Part shown: positions 35,245 to 43,928 of the stretch, one piece after another | Numbering within the stretch: position 1 is the first letter of the stretch | Layout: every line of letters starts with the position of its first letter | Assembly (NCBI RefSeq): GCF_038419845.1 | Contig: NZ_JBCAQT010000014.1 | Span: 62,001-126,000, forward strand | DNA length: 64,000 nucleotides | Source of the DNA: Marinimicrobium sp038419845 | Lineage (GTDB): Bacteria > Pseudomonadota > Gammaproteobacteria > Pseudomonadales > Cellvibrionaceae | Direction: 5' to 3' | Translations under genes and position numbers: made by a program | The notes under the pieces: model-generated | What the model was told of the DNA's origin: nothing | Seen by the model: only the letters and a program-made list of their open reading frames with translations | Database searches by the model: none

Positions 35245-35523
35245 TTACTCAGACGACTCGGGCGGAACATAGCCCTCCGCCCGGTCATAGTCCTCGCCGG
35301 AGAGAAACTTCTGCATCTGCTCGTTCAGGTAGGTGCGCGTACCCATGTCCATGAGGTTGAGATGCTTTTCATTGATCAACATGGTCTGGTGCGCCAGCCA
35401 TTCCTGCCACGCCTGCTTGGAGATGTTGTCGTAAATATCCTGCCCCTTGGGTCCAGGCAGCGGTGGCCGTTCAAGGCCTTCCAGTTCTTGCTTGTATTTG
35501 CGACAGAATACTGTGCGTGCCAT
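35245..35523 (-). CDS. yggX: YggX-type Fe(II)-trafficking/oxidative protection protein
   Basis: A 92-residue cytosolic protein with the full YggX pattern: TVFCRKYKQELEGL with the conserved Cys, PPLPGPKGQDIYDNISKQAWQ split around residues 22-42, the HQTMLINEKHLNLMD segment and YLNEQMQKFLSGE. YggX protects iron-sulphur enzymes such as MutY and is normally next to mutY. Here a 1.9-kb glycosidase gene separates the two. Confidence 0.96.
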   Translation of the reverse strand: MARTVFCRKYKQELEGLERPPLPGPKGQDIYDNISKQAWQEWLAHQTMLINEKHLNLMDMGTRTYLNEQMQKFLSGEDYDRAEGYVPPESSE

Positions 35524-35571
35524 AACTGTTTACTCTCCAGGGTGCCTCGGGGAGGCGACAGCCTAATGCCT

Positions 35572-37428
35572 CTACTCTACTTTTTCCAGCTTCACCCGCT
35601 CGGCCGCGCGCTGGCGGTAGTAGTCGCGCAACACCCGGAAGGCCTCCTTGCGCACGCCGGTTTCGGACATCAACCCCTTGCGATTGAAGTCGTCCTGAAT
35701 CCCGGGCAGGGTCCGGCGGGGCGAGCGGAAATCCAGCAGGATCCAGGGCGAGGTGCCCACGTAGCCATCAATCCGATCGAGCATGTCCAGGGTCTTGCGA
35801 TACAGCTTGGCCTGGTAGGCCTCGGTCCAGATCGTGGTGGAGTCGCCCTGCAGACCCTGCTTGGCGCCGGCCCCGAATTCGCTGATGAACACCGGCTTGT
35901 CGTAGGGGATCTCCCAGGTGACCTGGTCGGCTTTCTCGGGCGGGCCGTCGTACCAGCCGATGTATTCGTTGAAACTGACGATGTCCACCAGCTCGGCCAG
36001 CGGGTCTTCCACTACCGCCAGGTTGGGGTCCTCGGGATCGTAGTGTTTCTCCATGGCCGCACTGATCAGGCGGGAGCTGTCGAGCTCGCGCGCCTTCTCC
36101 GCCAGCCGGGTGAGAAACTCGTTGCGTGCCTCGCTCACCGGGGTTTCATTGGCCAGCGACCAGATGATGATGGCGGCGCGATTTTTATCGCGCTGGATCA
36201 TCTCGGTGAGCTGGCGCTCGGCGTTGCGATAGGTGTCCTCACTGTCCCAGTTGATGGTCCAGTACACCGGAATCTCCGACCAGAGCATGACCCCCAACTG
36301 ATCGGCCAGGCGCACGATGTATTCGTTGTGCGGGTAGTGCGCCAGCCGGACAAAATTGGCGCCCAGCTCCTTGGCCCACTGCAGTTGCTGGCGCGCCTCA
36401 CGGGCGGAAGTGACCCGGCCCCCGCCGTCCACCGCATACTCTTCGTGCAGGGAAATGCCCCTCAGGAAAACCGGATTGCCGTTGAGCAGCAGCTGCTTGC
36501 CCCGGGTTTCAATCGTACGCAGACCGACTTCATCGCTCAGATGATCCTTGCCCGCCTTGAAGTTGACCTGGTACATCCGGGGGCTCTCGGGGGACCAGAG
36601 CTGAGCGCCCACGGCGCGCACCTGAAACCGACCGACGCCATTTTCATCCACTTCGATCACCTGATCGATCCCCAGCTCGGGCAGGGTGATGCGCACTCTC
36701 TGTCCGGCTTCGGCGCCGTCGAGCAGCACCTCGCCGGAGACCTCGCTGGTGCGGTGATCATCCAGCCGGATCTGGTAGTCCCGAATGAACATCTCCGGCG
36801 TCACCAACAGCCGCACACCGCGGGTCAGCCCGCCGTAATTCCACCAGTCGGTGTTCAGCGTGGGTACGCCGTCGCGTTCGCGCTTGTTGTCGACCTTGAC
36901 CACCAGGGAATTATTCTGGGGCTTGAGCTTGCCGGTCACCTCAAAATGAAAGGGAGTGAAACCGCCCACGTGCCGGCCCAACTTTTCCCCGTTGAGATAC
37001 ACATCGGCCTTGTAGTTGGCCGCACCGAAATGCAGAAAACTGCGCTGTCCGGCCTCCATGGCCGGCGCATTGAACAGCTTGCGGTACCAGATGCTGCCTT
37101 CGTAGTAATACAGTTTTTCCTTCTGGGTATTCCAGTCGCCGGGAACGGTCAGGCTCTCGGCCTTATCAAAATCGTACTCGATCAGCTCCGCCCGGTGCCG
37201 GGGTTTGGCATCGCGAAAGTAGGCACTGCGCGGTGGGTTTTCCATCTGGTCGAACGGTTCATAGCGGTAGTTGTAATAGCCGTTCTCATAGGGGTCCACG
37301 ATGATTTTCCAGTCGCCGTTGAGCGACACCCCCGAACGGGTATAGGCCTGGAAGGGTTTCGGGTCGGTCTGCGCCAGGGCACTGACACTAATTAGCGCGA
37401 CCAGCATCGCCGTTATTATTGTTTTCAC
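35572..37428 (-). CDS. Secreted GH2 glycoside hydrolase, beta-glucuronidase-like
   Basis: A 618-residue protein with a signal peptide (MKTIITAMLVALISVSALAQ) and the GH2 domain order: N-terminal jelly-roll (GSIWYRKLFNAP, FGAANYKADVYLNGEKLG), an immunoglobulin-like domain (LDDHRTSEVSGEVLL), and a TIM barrel. The acid/base Glu lies in IIIWSLANETPVSEARN and the nucleophile Glu in KPVFISEFGAGAKQG. The layout fits beta-glucuronidase or a related enzyme on plant or algal polysaccharide. No sugar-degradation neighbours are present. It is inserted between yggX (48 bases) and mutY (18 bases) on the same strand. Confidence 0.9.
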   Translation of the reverse strand: MKTIITAMLVALISVSALAQTDPKPFQAYTRSGVSLNGDWKIIVDPYENGYYNYRYEPFDQMENPPRSAYFRDAKPRHRAELIEYDFDKAESLTVPGDWNTQKEKLYYYEGSIWYRKLFNAPAMEAGQRSFLHFGAANYKADVYLNGEKLGRHVGGFTPFHFEVTGKLKPQNNSLVVKVDNKRERDGVPTLNTDWWNYGGLTRGVRLLVTPEMFIRDYQIRLDDHRTSEVSGEVLLDGAEAGQRVRITLPELGIDQVIEVDENGVGRFQVRAVGAQLWSPESPRMYQVNFKAGKDHLSDEVGLRTIETRGKQLLLNGNPVFLRGISLHEEYAVDGGGRVTSAREARQQLQWAKELGANFVRLAHYPHNEYIVRLADQLGVMLWSEIPVYWTINWDSEDTYRNAERQLTEMIQRDKNRAAIIIWSLANETPVSEARNEFLTRLAEKARELDSSRLISAAMEKHYDPEDPNLAVVEDPLAELVDIVSFNEYIGWYDGPPEKADQVTWEIPYDKPVFISEFGAGAKQGLQGDSTTIWTEAYQAKLYRKTLDMLDRIDGYVGTSPWILLDFRSPRRTLPGIQDDFNRKGLMSETGVRKEAFRVLRDYYRQRAAERVKLEKVE

Positions 37429-37446
37429 GGTGTAACTCCTTTGTGA

Positions 37447-38529
37447 TTAGCCTTGGCCGCTTGTGCGGCTCAACCTCAGGTCCAGTTCGGCCAGTTTCTG
37501 CAGCAGGCGCTTGACCGGCGCGGCCAGCCCGAGCGCTTCGGGATCATCCAGACAATACCAGCAGGCCGCGCCGCTTTCACTTACTTTCTCAGGCTCCCGG
37601 GCCAACTGCAACAGAACCGGGGTAATCTCCAGATGGTAGTGGCTGAAGGTGTGCCGGTAGCTGTCCCAGACTTCACGCTGGGCTACCGCGCCGTAGTGAT
37701 CGGCCACGTGTTCATGCGGATCGGAATCGACATTGAGCTCCGGGAAACCCCAGAGCCCACCCCAGATACCCTGCGCCGGACGCTGCTCGAGCAGAATGTC
37801 ACCGGCGGGGTTGCGCAGCATCAGAAACTGCACCGCTTTGACCGGCTTGTCCTTCTTGGGCTTTTTGCCGGGGTAGTCGGTGGGGTTGCCCTGGGCGCGG
37901 GCGATGCAGCTCGCCCCCAGGGGGCAGAGCTCGCAGGCGGGCCGGGTGCGGGTACAGACTGTGGCACCCAGATCCATCATGGCCTGGGTGTAGTCGGCGC
38001 AGCGCCGCTCGGGCGTATGCTGCTCGGCGTACTGCCAGAGGGTGTTGGCCACCCGGGTCTGCCCGGGCCAGCCCTCCACCGCATAGTGCCGGGCCAGAAC
38101 GCGTTTGACGTTGCCATCGAGAATGGGCGCGCGCCGGCCAAAGGCAATGCTGGCGATGGCCCCGGCGGTGGAGCGGCCGATGCCCGGCAGTGCACTCAAC
38201 TCATCGACACTGTCCGGAAATTCGCCGCCGTGCTCGGCCACTATCTGCTGCGCACAGCGATGCAGGTTGCGCGCCCGGGCGTAATACCCCAGGCCGGTCC
38301 ACAGATGCAGCACCTCATCCACCGGGGCCGCCGCCAGCTGCCTGACATCGGGAAAGCGCTCGGTAAAACGCTCGAAATAGGGAATCACCGTGGTGACCTG
38401 GGTCTGCTGGAGCATGATCTCCGACAGCCAGACCCGATAGGCGCTGATGTTTTTTTGCCAGGGCAGGTTCTTGCGCCCGTGGCGATCGAACCAGCGCAAT
38501 ACGTCGCTGGCGAATCCCGATTTACTCAT
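37447..38529 (-). CDS. mutY: A/G-specific adenine DNA glycosylase
   Basis: A 360-residue base-excision enzyme removing adenine opposite 8-oxoguanine. The N-terminal helix-hairpin-helix domain includes NLPWQKNISAYRVWLSEIML, LPGIGRSTAGAIASIAFG with catalytic Asp in PILDGNVKRV, and the [4Fe-4S] cluster site CTRTRPACELCPLGASC. The C-terminal NUDIX-like domain recognises 8-oxoG. It follows asmA by 32 bases, the usual order, and precedes the inserted GH2 gene. Confidence 0.96.
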   Translation of the reverse strand: MSKSGFASDVLRWFDRHGRKNLPWQKNISAYRVWLSEIMLQQTQVTTVIPYFERFTERFPDVRQLAAAPVDEVLHLWTGLGYYARARNLHRCAQQIVAEHGGEFPDSVDELSALPGIGRSTAGAIASIAFGRRAPILDGNVKRVLARHYAVEGWPGQTRVANTLWQYAEQHTPERRCADYTQAMMDLGATVCTRTRPACELCPLGASCIARAQGNPTDYPGKKPKKDKPVKAVQFLMLRNPAGDILLEQRPAQGIWGGLWGFPELNVDSDPHEHVADHYGAVAQREVWDSYRHTFSHYHLEITPVLLQLAREPEKVSESGAACWYCLDDPEALGLAAPVKRLLQKLAELDLRLSRTSGQG

Positions 38530-38561
38530 GTGCTCTCTTAAGTTCAGTCTGTTGCGTTACA

Positions 38562-40760
38562 TTAACGACGGAAAAGGTCTTTCAGGCGCTCCTCCCGATC
38601 ATCGCCCTCTTCACCCCCAAGCTTCTCGCGCACCTTGTCGCGCAGCTGCTCCTTCTCTTCTTCCGCTTTTTCTTCCAGGCGCGCTTTTTCTTCATCGGCT
38701 TTCTCGCGGGCCCGGGCTTTCTCCTCGTCGATGCGCTCGCCGTGCTGCTCGCGAACCTGGTACTCGGCAAAATCTTTCACCAGCGATTCCAGCGCGTCCT
38801 TGTCCGGGCGACAGTCACTGACCGGATTGAGGCTGTCGAGCGAACCCCGACACCGCAACAACGAGAGGCTGCGGTTCATCCAGTAGTTGCTGGAAATGCG
38901 GCAGCCACCTTCGCTGGAGGCTTCGCTCCCCAGACGCAGCGGTAGGGTGAAGTCGTAGACCGCCTCGGCCAGATCCAGCTCGCCCCGCGCGCCCACTGTC
39001 AGCCGCTCGACACCGGCCTGCAGGGACTCGAGGGTAAAGACCCGCCCCTCCATCAGCGCCTTGCCGGAGAGCTCTTTCATCTCGGTGTAGTCGGCCCAGG
39101 TTTTGGCCGGATCTTTCTCGGCGCGGGTGACCAGGTTCACCACCTGGCAGAACTTCTGTTCGATATTCAGCGGCGCCAGGCGCACCTGCGCGCCAGAGAA
39201 CCCGGTCTCGGCCCGCAGGCTGTCCATCAACTGATTCATGGTCACACCGCGGGTGGCGGCATCCACATTGGCATTCAGGGCGCCGCTCAACTGCAGGTTT
39301 TCATCCAGCTCCAGGTCGCGCAGCAGCGGCGCCAGCTCCAGCCCTTCCAGAGCGCCGACAAAGTCGATCACCGCCGTCTCGCCGCGGCCATCCAGCTCGC
39401 CCCGGGCGTCCAGTTCGCCTTCGTAGGCATTGATCCGCGCCTTTTGCAGCTCCACCAGGCCGTCGCGCGCCCGCAGCTGCACATCCAGGTCGGTCATGGC
39501 CAGATCCATCACCGTCAGGGAACCAAACTGCAGCCCGATATCGGCGTGCAGCTCGCGCACCAGCTCCAGCGGGATCAGCTCTTTATCGCCGGTGGCCTCG
39601 TCTTCGGTCGGCGCCTCTTCCTCCTCGGAAGGCGGCGGGAGATAGTCATCAATGTTGAGGCTGTCGCCGCGCAGTGCCACCTCCAGCGCCGAGCGGCTGA
39701 AATCGGTCACCGCCACCCGGCCTTCAATCCGGGTGTCGTCCAGCTCCAGCACAACCGGGTTGAGCTCGATCTGCTCGGTGGTACCCGCAAAAGTCACCTG
39801 CGCTGCAACCCGGGTCAGGGCACTGGCTTTCGCCATTTCGGGTTCCGGCAGCGACAGCACGGCCATCAGGGCCTTGGGGTTGAAGGGCCGCAAGTTGATC
39901 GAGCCATTGAAAGTCGGGCTGTCGAGCAGCTGCTCGGCCTGCACGTCGAGCGTGAGGCGAATGTCGTCGCTGGCGCCGGCCCGGGCCAGCTCCAGATCAA
40001 GCTGTCCCCCGTTGAGTTCGAGCCGGCTCATATCCTCCGCCAGCAGAATGCGGCTGGAGAGCTGCCCGATCAGGGTCAGGGGCTGATCGCCCAGCATGGC
40101 TTCATCGGTGACCTGCGCTTCCCAGCCCAGATCAATGGCGAACGGCCGGCCCTGAAGGTTGAACTCCGAGAGGGAGAGATTCAGGGGCGAGAGCTCCAGA
40201 TCCTGACCGGTCGCCGCGTCGCGATAACGCAGGGAGGCATTGCTGATCGTCAGTTGCTCGACCGCCAGCTGCAGGCTCTGCCCCTCTTCGCTCACGACAC
40301 CGTCACCCGAGGCGTCCTCGGGCTCTGTGGTCGGCGCCGGGTCATCCGCCGGGGCCTCTTCGCTCTCGGTCAGCAATTGCTCCCAATTGCCTTCACCCTG
40401 CTCGTCAACGCGCAGGTCCAGGGCGGCGCCGTCCACCAGGATGTGATGCACCGACAGTTCGCCCCGCAGCAGCGGCATCACCGCCACCCTCAGACTGGCG
40501 CGCTCCAGGCGGGCGATTTCCTCATCGGGAGCCGATTCGGCGGCCACCCGGATGCCGTTGACTTCCACCCCCAGCGCGGGCCAGAGTTGCCAGCCGAGGT
40601 TGCCATCAATATCGAGCTGTATCCCCTGCTCCTGCGCCATGGCCTCAAGCCGGGGCTTGAACATGTTGGGGTCAAACACAAACACCAGGGCTACAGCGGC
40701 AATCACCACGAGCAGCACCAGCGCCACCAGAATTTTCAGCAACCGTTTGATCAATTTCAC
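38562..40760 (-). CDS. AsmA family protein
   Basis: A 732-residue envelope protein anchored by one N-terminal helix (KILVALVLLVVIAAVALVFV) with a long periplasmic beta-rich region. AsmA signatures include FKPRLEAMAQEQGIQLDIDG near residue 30 and the C-terminal LDSLRAETGFSGAQVRLAPLNIE and FTLESLQAGVERL. It ends with a highly charged tail rich in Glu, Lys and Arg (about residues 670-725). Start is GTG at 40760 following AGGGG; the frame continues upstream but is unrelated. It is thought to support outer-membrane lipid transport and heads the asmA-mutY block. Confidence 0.88.
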   Translation of the reverse strand: MKLIKRLLKILVALVLLVVIAAVALVFVFDPNMFKPRLEAMAQEQGIQLDIDGNLGWQLWPALGVEVNGIRVAAESAPDEEIARLERASLRVAVMPLLRGELSVHHILVDGAALDLRVDEQGEGNWEQLLTESEEAPADDPAPTTEPEDASGDGVVSEEGQSLQLAVEQLTISNASLRYRDAATGQDLELSPLNLSLSEFNLQGRPFAIDLGWEAQVTDEAMLGDQPLTLIGQLSSRILLAEDMSRLELNGGQLDLELARAGASDDIRLTLDVQAEQLLDSPTFNGSINLRPFNPKALMAVLSLPEPEMAKASALTRVAAQVTFAGTTEQIELNPVVLELDDTRIEGRVAVTDFSRSALEVALRGDSLNIDDYLPPPSEEEEAPTEDEATGDKELIPLELVRELHADIGLQFGSLTVMDLAMTDLDVQLRARDGLVELQKARINAYEGELDARGELDGRGETAVIDFVGALEGLELAPLLRDLELDENLQLSGALNANVDAATRGVTMNQLMDSLRAETGFSGAQVRLAPLNIEQKFCQVVNLVTRAEKDPAKTWADYTEMKELSGKALMEGRVFTLESLQAGVERLTVGARGELDLAEAVYDFTLPLRLGSEASSEGGCRISSNYWMNRSLSLLRCRGSLDSLNPVSDCRPDKDALESLVKDFAEYQVREQHGERIDEEKARAREKADEEKARLEEKAEEEKEQLRDKVREKLGGEEGDDREERLKDLFRR

Positions 40761-40872
40761 TATGAACACCCCTGTCGGAATAGTGGCGGTAACGAGAGAG
40801 TCAGTGTAAGCGCAAACGCCGCGTGGCCCAAGCGCGCGGGACGCAGAAAAAAGCCACAAACCGATTGCTTCC

Positions 40873-40891
40873 GTAAATAAGAATCTTTATC
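40873..40891. promoter_or_regulatory. Fur-box-like operator upstream of the iron transporter
   Basis: GTAAATAAGAATCTTTATC matches 14 of 19 positions of the classical Fur consensus. It lies 43 bases before the substrate-binding protein start, the expected place for iron repression. Confidence 0.55.
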
Positions 40892-40934
40892 ATCCATATT
40901 GTTGATTTGTTTCCCGTCCCAAAGGACCTGTTTT

Positions 40935-41996
40935 ATGAAGCCGCAACTTCCCTCTCTACGCCAATTGGCAACTGTCGGTTTACTGACCTCAAGCGCCGGG
41001 CTTCTGCTCAGCGCCTGCAGTGACTCCGGCGACAACGAAACCTCCGAGACGGCCCAGGAGCCGACCGAGGTAACGGTTTATTCGGCCCGGGCAGAGCACC
41101 TGATCCAGCCCATCTTTGAACGCTACACCGAAGAGACCGGCGTCAAGGTCCGTTACATCACCGACAATGCCGGCGCCCTGATCCAGCGCCTGAAGGCCGA
41201 GGGCAGCAACACGCCCGCCGACCTGCTGCTGACCGTGGACGCCGGCAACCTCTGGCAGGCCTCCCAGGAGGGCCTGTTCCAGCCCGTGGAATCCGAGGTG
41301 CTGGAGCGCAACATTCCCGAGCATCTGCAGGCCGACGACAATGAGTGGTTTGGTCTCTCGGTCCGGGCGCGCACCATCGTCTACTCCACCGAGCGGGTCG
41401 ACCCGAGCGAGCTGAGCACCTATGAGGCGCTCGCCGATGATCAGTGGGAAGGCCGTCTGTGCCTGCGCACTGCCAAGAAGGTGTACAACCAGTCACTGGT
41501 GGCCACCATGATCAACACCCTGGGTGAAGAACAGACCGAGGAAATCGTCGGCGGCTGGGTGGACAACCTGGCCACTCAACCGCACTCGAACGACACCTCG
41601 GCCATGGAGGCGGTTCTGGCCGGTCAATGTGACGTGACGCTGGTCAACACCTACTACTTCGGGCGTCTGCAGAAAGAAAATCCCGATGTGAAGCTCGCCA
41701 TTTTCTGGCCCAACCAGGATGGCCGTGGCGTTCACGTCAACGTCTCCGGTGCCGGCCTGACCCGTCACGCCAAGCAGCCCGAGGCGGCCAAAGACCTGCT
41801 CGAGTGGTTGTCCAGCCCGCAGGCCCAGGAAGCCTTTGCCGAAGCCAACCAGGAATACCCGGCCAACGATAGCGTCGAGCCCTCGGACTTTGTCGCCGAA
41901 TGGGGCGACTTCAAGGCCGACTCGGTCAATGTGGAATCGGCCGGTCGCCTCCAGTCCGACGCCATCAAACTGATGGATCGTGTCAATTACCGGTAA
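40935..41996 (+). CDS. Fe(III) ABC transporter substrate-binding lipoprotein
   Basis: A 353-residue lipoprotein: signal peptide with lipobox LLLSAC (Cys27). The mature protein is a type-II periplasmic binding protein of the FbpA/FutA group: TVYSARAEHLIQPIFERY, DLLLTVDAGNLWQA, SVRARTIVYSTERV and the C-terminal VNTYYFGRLQ with the tyrosine pair that holds ferric iron. A Fur-box-like site lies upstream and the permease gene follows after 42 bases. Confidence 0.92.
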   Translation: MKPQLPSLRQLATVGLLTSSAGLLLSACSDSGDNETSETAQEPTEVTVYSARAEHLIQPIFERYTEETGVKVRYITDNAGALIQRLKAEGSNTPADLLLTVDAGNLWQASQEGLFQPVESEVLERNIPEHLQADDNEWFGLSVRARTIVYSTERVDPSELSTYEALADDQWEGRLCLRTAKKVYNQSLVATMINTLGEEQTEEIVGGWVDNLATQPHSNDTSAMEAVLAGQCDVTLVNTYYFGRLQKENPDVKLAIFWPNQDGRGVHVNVSGAGLTRHAKQPEAAKDLLEWLSSPQAQEAFAEANQEYPANDSVEPSDFVAEWGDFKADSVNVESAGRLQSDAIKLMDRVNYR

Positions 41997-42038
41997 AGTT
42001 GGCGCATCGATTTACTGAATTACCGCTAAGGGTCGCGT

Positions 42039-43739
42039 TTGACCGATACCGCGCTGATGCACTACACCACTCACCCCGGGGCGCGCCGCCGTCAATGGCG
42101 GGCGCGCCTCTGGCATCTGCCTGTCTGGTTGATGGCGGGGCTGGTATTGCTGCCGGTCAGCGTGATTGTGCTCAGCTGGGGCAATGCCCAGACTGAAATC
42201 TGGCAACACCTGATTCAGACCCAGCTGGGCCGGTTGCTGGAGAATACTGTCATTCTGCTGGTGGGCGTGGGGCTCTGGACGCTGATCCTCGGCGTCAGCC
42301 TGGCCTGGCTCACCTCCGTGTGTGAGTTTCCCGGCCGACGCTGGCTCGACTGGGCCCTGATGCTGCCACTGGCGGTACCCACCTACGTGGTGGCCTTTGT
42401 GTTTCTCGCCCTGACCGACTATTCGGGGCCGATTCAGTCACTCTGGCGCGACTGGCTCGGGCCCGACACCCCTTTCCTTCCCGTACGCGGCCCCCTGGGC
42501 GTGGTCTTCATCATGACCTGCGTGCTCTACCCCTACGTTTATATGCTGGCCCGGACCGCGTTTATCGCCCAGGGGCGGGGCCTGGCCGATGCCGCCCGCC
42601 TGCTGGGCCGGGGTCCTTGGGGCAGCTTCTGGCATGTGGCCCTGCCCATGGCGCGGCCGGCCATTGCGGTGGGGGTTTCCCTGGCCCTGATGGAGACTCT
42701 GGCGGATTTTGGGGCGGTCGCCGTGTTCAATTACGACACCTTCACCACCGCCATCTACAAGTCCTGGTTCGGCTTTTTCAACCTGACGGCCGCCGCGCAG
42801 CTCGCCTCGCTGTTGCTGCTGTTTGTGGCGCTGGCCCTGTTTGCCGAACAGAAGGGGCGCGGCGGCAGCCGCTTTCACCAGACGCCCAAACGCGACGCCG
42901 AGCGCTATCACCTCACCGGCGTGCGCGCCTGGCTCGCCAGTGGTTTCTGTCTGTCGGTGTTTGTCGTGGCCTTCGCCATCCCCATTGGCCAACTGCTGAT
43001 CTGGACCCTGGCCGAGGGCGCCGAGGCACTGAACCAACGCTACTGGGCACTGATCCGGCACACCTTCATTCTCGGCGGCAGCGCCGCTCTGATCACCACC
43101 CTGTTCGCACTGCTGGTGGCCTATGGTCAGCGCCTGGTGGGCAAGCAGCAGATTGGCGGCACCGTGCGCCTGGCCAGCCTGGGCTACGCCCTGCCCGGCT
43201 CGGTGCTGGCGGTGGGCATCATGATCGCGTTCGCCTTTATCGACCAGGAGCTGATCAACCGGGTGCAGGGCTGGCTGGGCCTACCCCAGCAGCAGCTGTT
43301 GGTGGGCAGCCTGCTCGCACTGATTCTGGCCTACGCCATTCGCTTTTTTTCGGTGGCCTTTGGTCCGGTGCAGTCGGCGTTGGAGCGCATCCGTCCGAGC
43401 TACCAGGAGGCGGCTCACAGCCTGGGCGCCAGTCAGTGGCGGGTGTTATTGATCGTCTACCTGCCGCTACTCACCCCCGGCCTGCTCACCGCGGCCCTGC
43501 TGGTGCTGGTCGATACCATGAAGGAAATGCCGGCCACGCTGCTGCTTCGCCCCTTTGGCTGGGACACGCTGGCAGTGCGTATCTACGAGCTGACCGATGA
43601 GGGCCAGTGGCGCCGGGCCGCGCTGCCGGCGCTCACCCTGGTGATGTTGAGCATCGCCCCGGTGATGCTGATGATCCGTCGCAGCCGACTCCCCATTCGA
43701 ATGAGCTCGGCGCAGGGAGCAGCCTTGAGTGCGAAATAG
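42039..43739 (+). CDS. Fe(III) ABC transporter permease
   Basis: A 566-residue inner-membrane protein made of two fused binding-protein-dependent permease domains, as in FbpB. The EAA loops show in each half (ADAARLLGRGPWGSFWHVALP; QEAAHSLGASQWRVLLIVYLP). Start is TTG at 42039 after AAGGG; an ATG at 42057 would be an alternative. No ATP-binding subunit follows: the next gene is gcvT, after a palindromic repeat. A distant ATPase must complete the transporter. Confidence 0.92.
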   Translation: MTDTALMHYTTHPGARRRQWRARLWHLPVWLMAGLVLLPVSVIVLSWGNAQTEIWQHLIQTQLGRLLENTVILLVGVGLWTLILGVSLAWLTSVCEFPGRRWLDWALMLPLAVPTYVVAFVFLALTDYSGPIQSLWRDWLGPDTPFLPVRGPLGVVFIMTCVLYPYVYMLARTAFIAQGRGLADAARLLGRGPWGSFWHVALPMARPAIAVGVSLALMETLADFGAVAVFNYDTFTTAIYKSWFGFFNLTAAAQLASLLLLFVALALFAEQKGRGGSRFHQTPKRDAERYHLTGVRAWLASGFCLSVFVVAFAIPIGQLLIWTLAEGAEALNQRYWALIRHTFILGGSAALITTLFALLVAYGQRLVGKQQIGGTVRLASLGYALPGSVLAVGIMIAFAFIDQELINRVQGWLGLPQQQLLVGSLLALILAYAIRFFSVAFGPVQSALERIRPSYQEAAHSLGASQWRVLLIVYLPLLTPGLLTAALLVLVDTMKEMPATLLLRPFGWDTLAVRIYELTDEGQWRRAALPALTLVMLSIAPVMLMIRRSRLPIRMSSAQGAALSAK

Positions 43740-43770
43740 ATCGCACTGAGTGGACCGGACGTTAGGCATC

Positions 43771-43801
43771 GGCGGGTGCGCTTCGCTTACCGCGCCCTAC
43801 G
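43771..43801. repeat. Dispersed intergenic palindromic repeat, copy 2
   Basis: GGCGGGTGCGCTTCGCTTACCGC followed by GCCCTAC, related to 21668-21698. It lies between the iron permease and gcvT. Confidence 0.5.
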
Positions 43802-43928
43802 CATGACACCTGTGGAACACGGCGCACTGGTGAAAGCGGCCCCAGATCGCTAAAATGGCCCCCTTTCGATAACGTCTCGGGAGCGATCAACGCTCTCGCC
43901 CGCTTCCAACTCTCTGGACCAACGCACT

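Noticed and set aside
35362..37395. 677-residue plus-strand ORF
   Set aside because: Antisense to the GH2 glycosidase and yggX; high-GC codon bias keeps the opposite frame open.
39444..40880. 478-residue plus-strand ORF
   Set aside because: Antisense to the AsmA gene; Gln/His/Arg-rich composition typical of a shadow.
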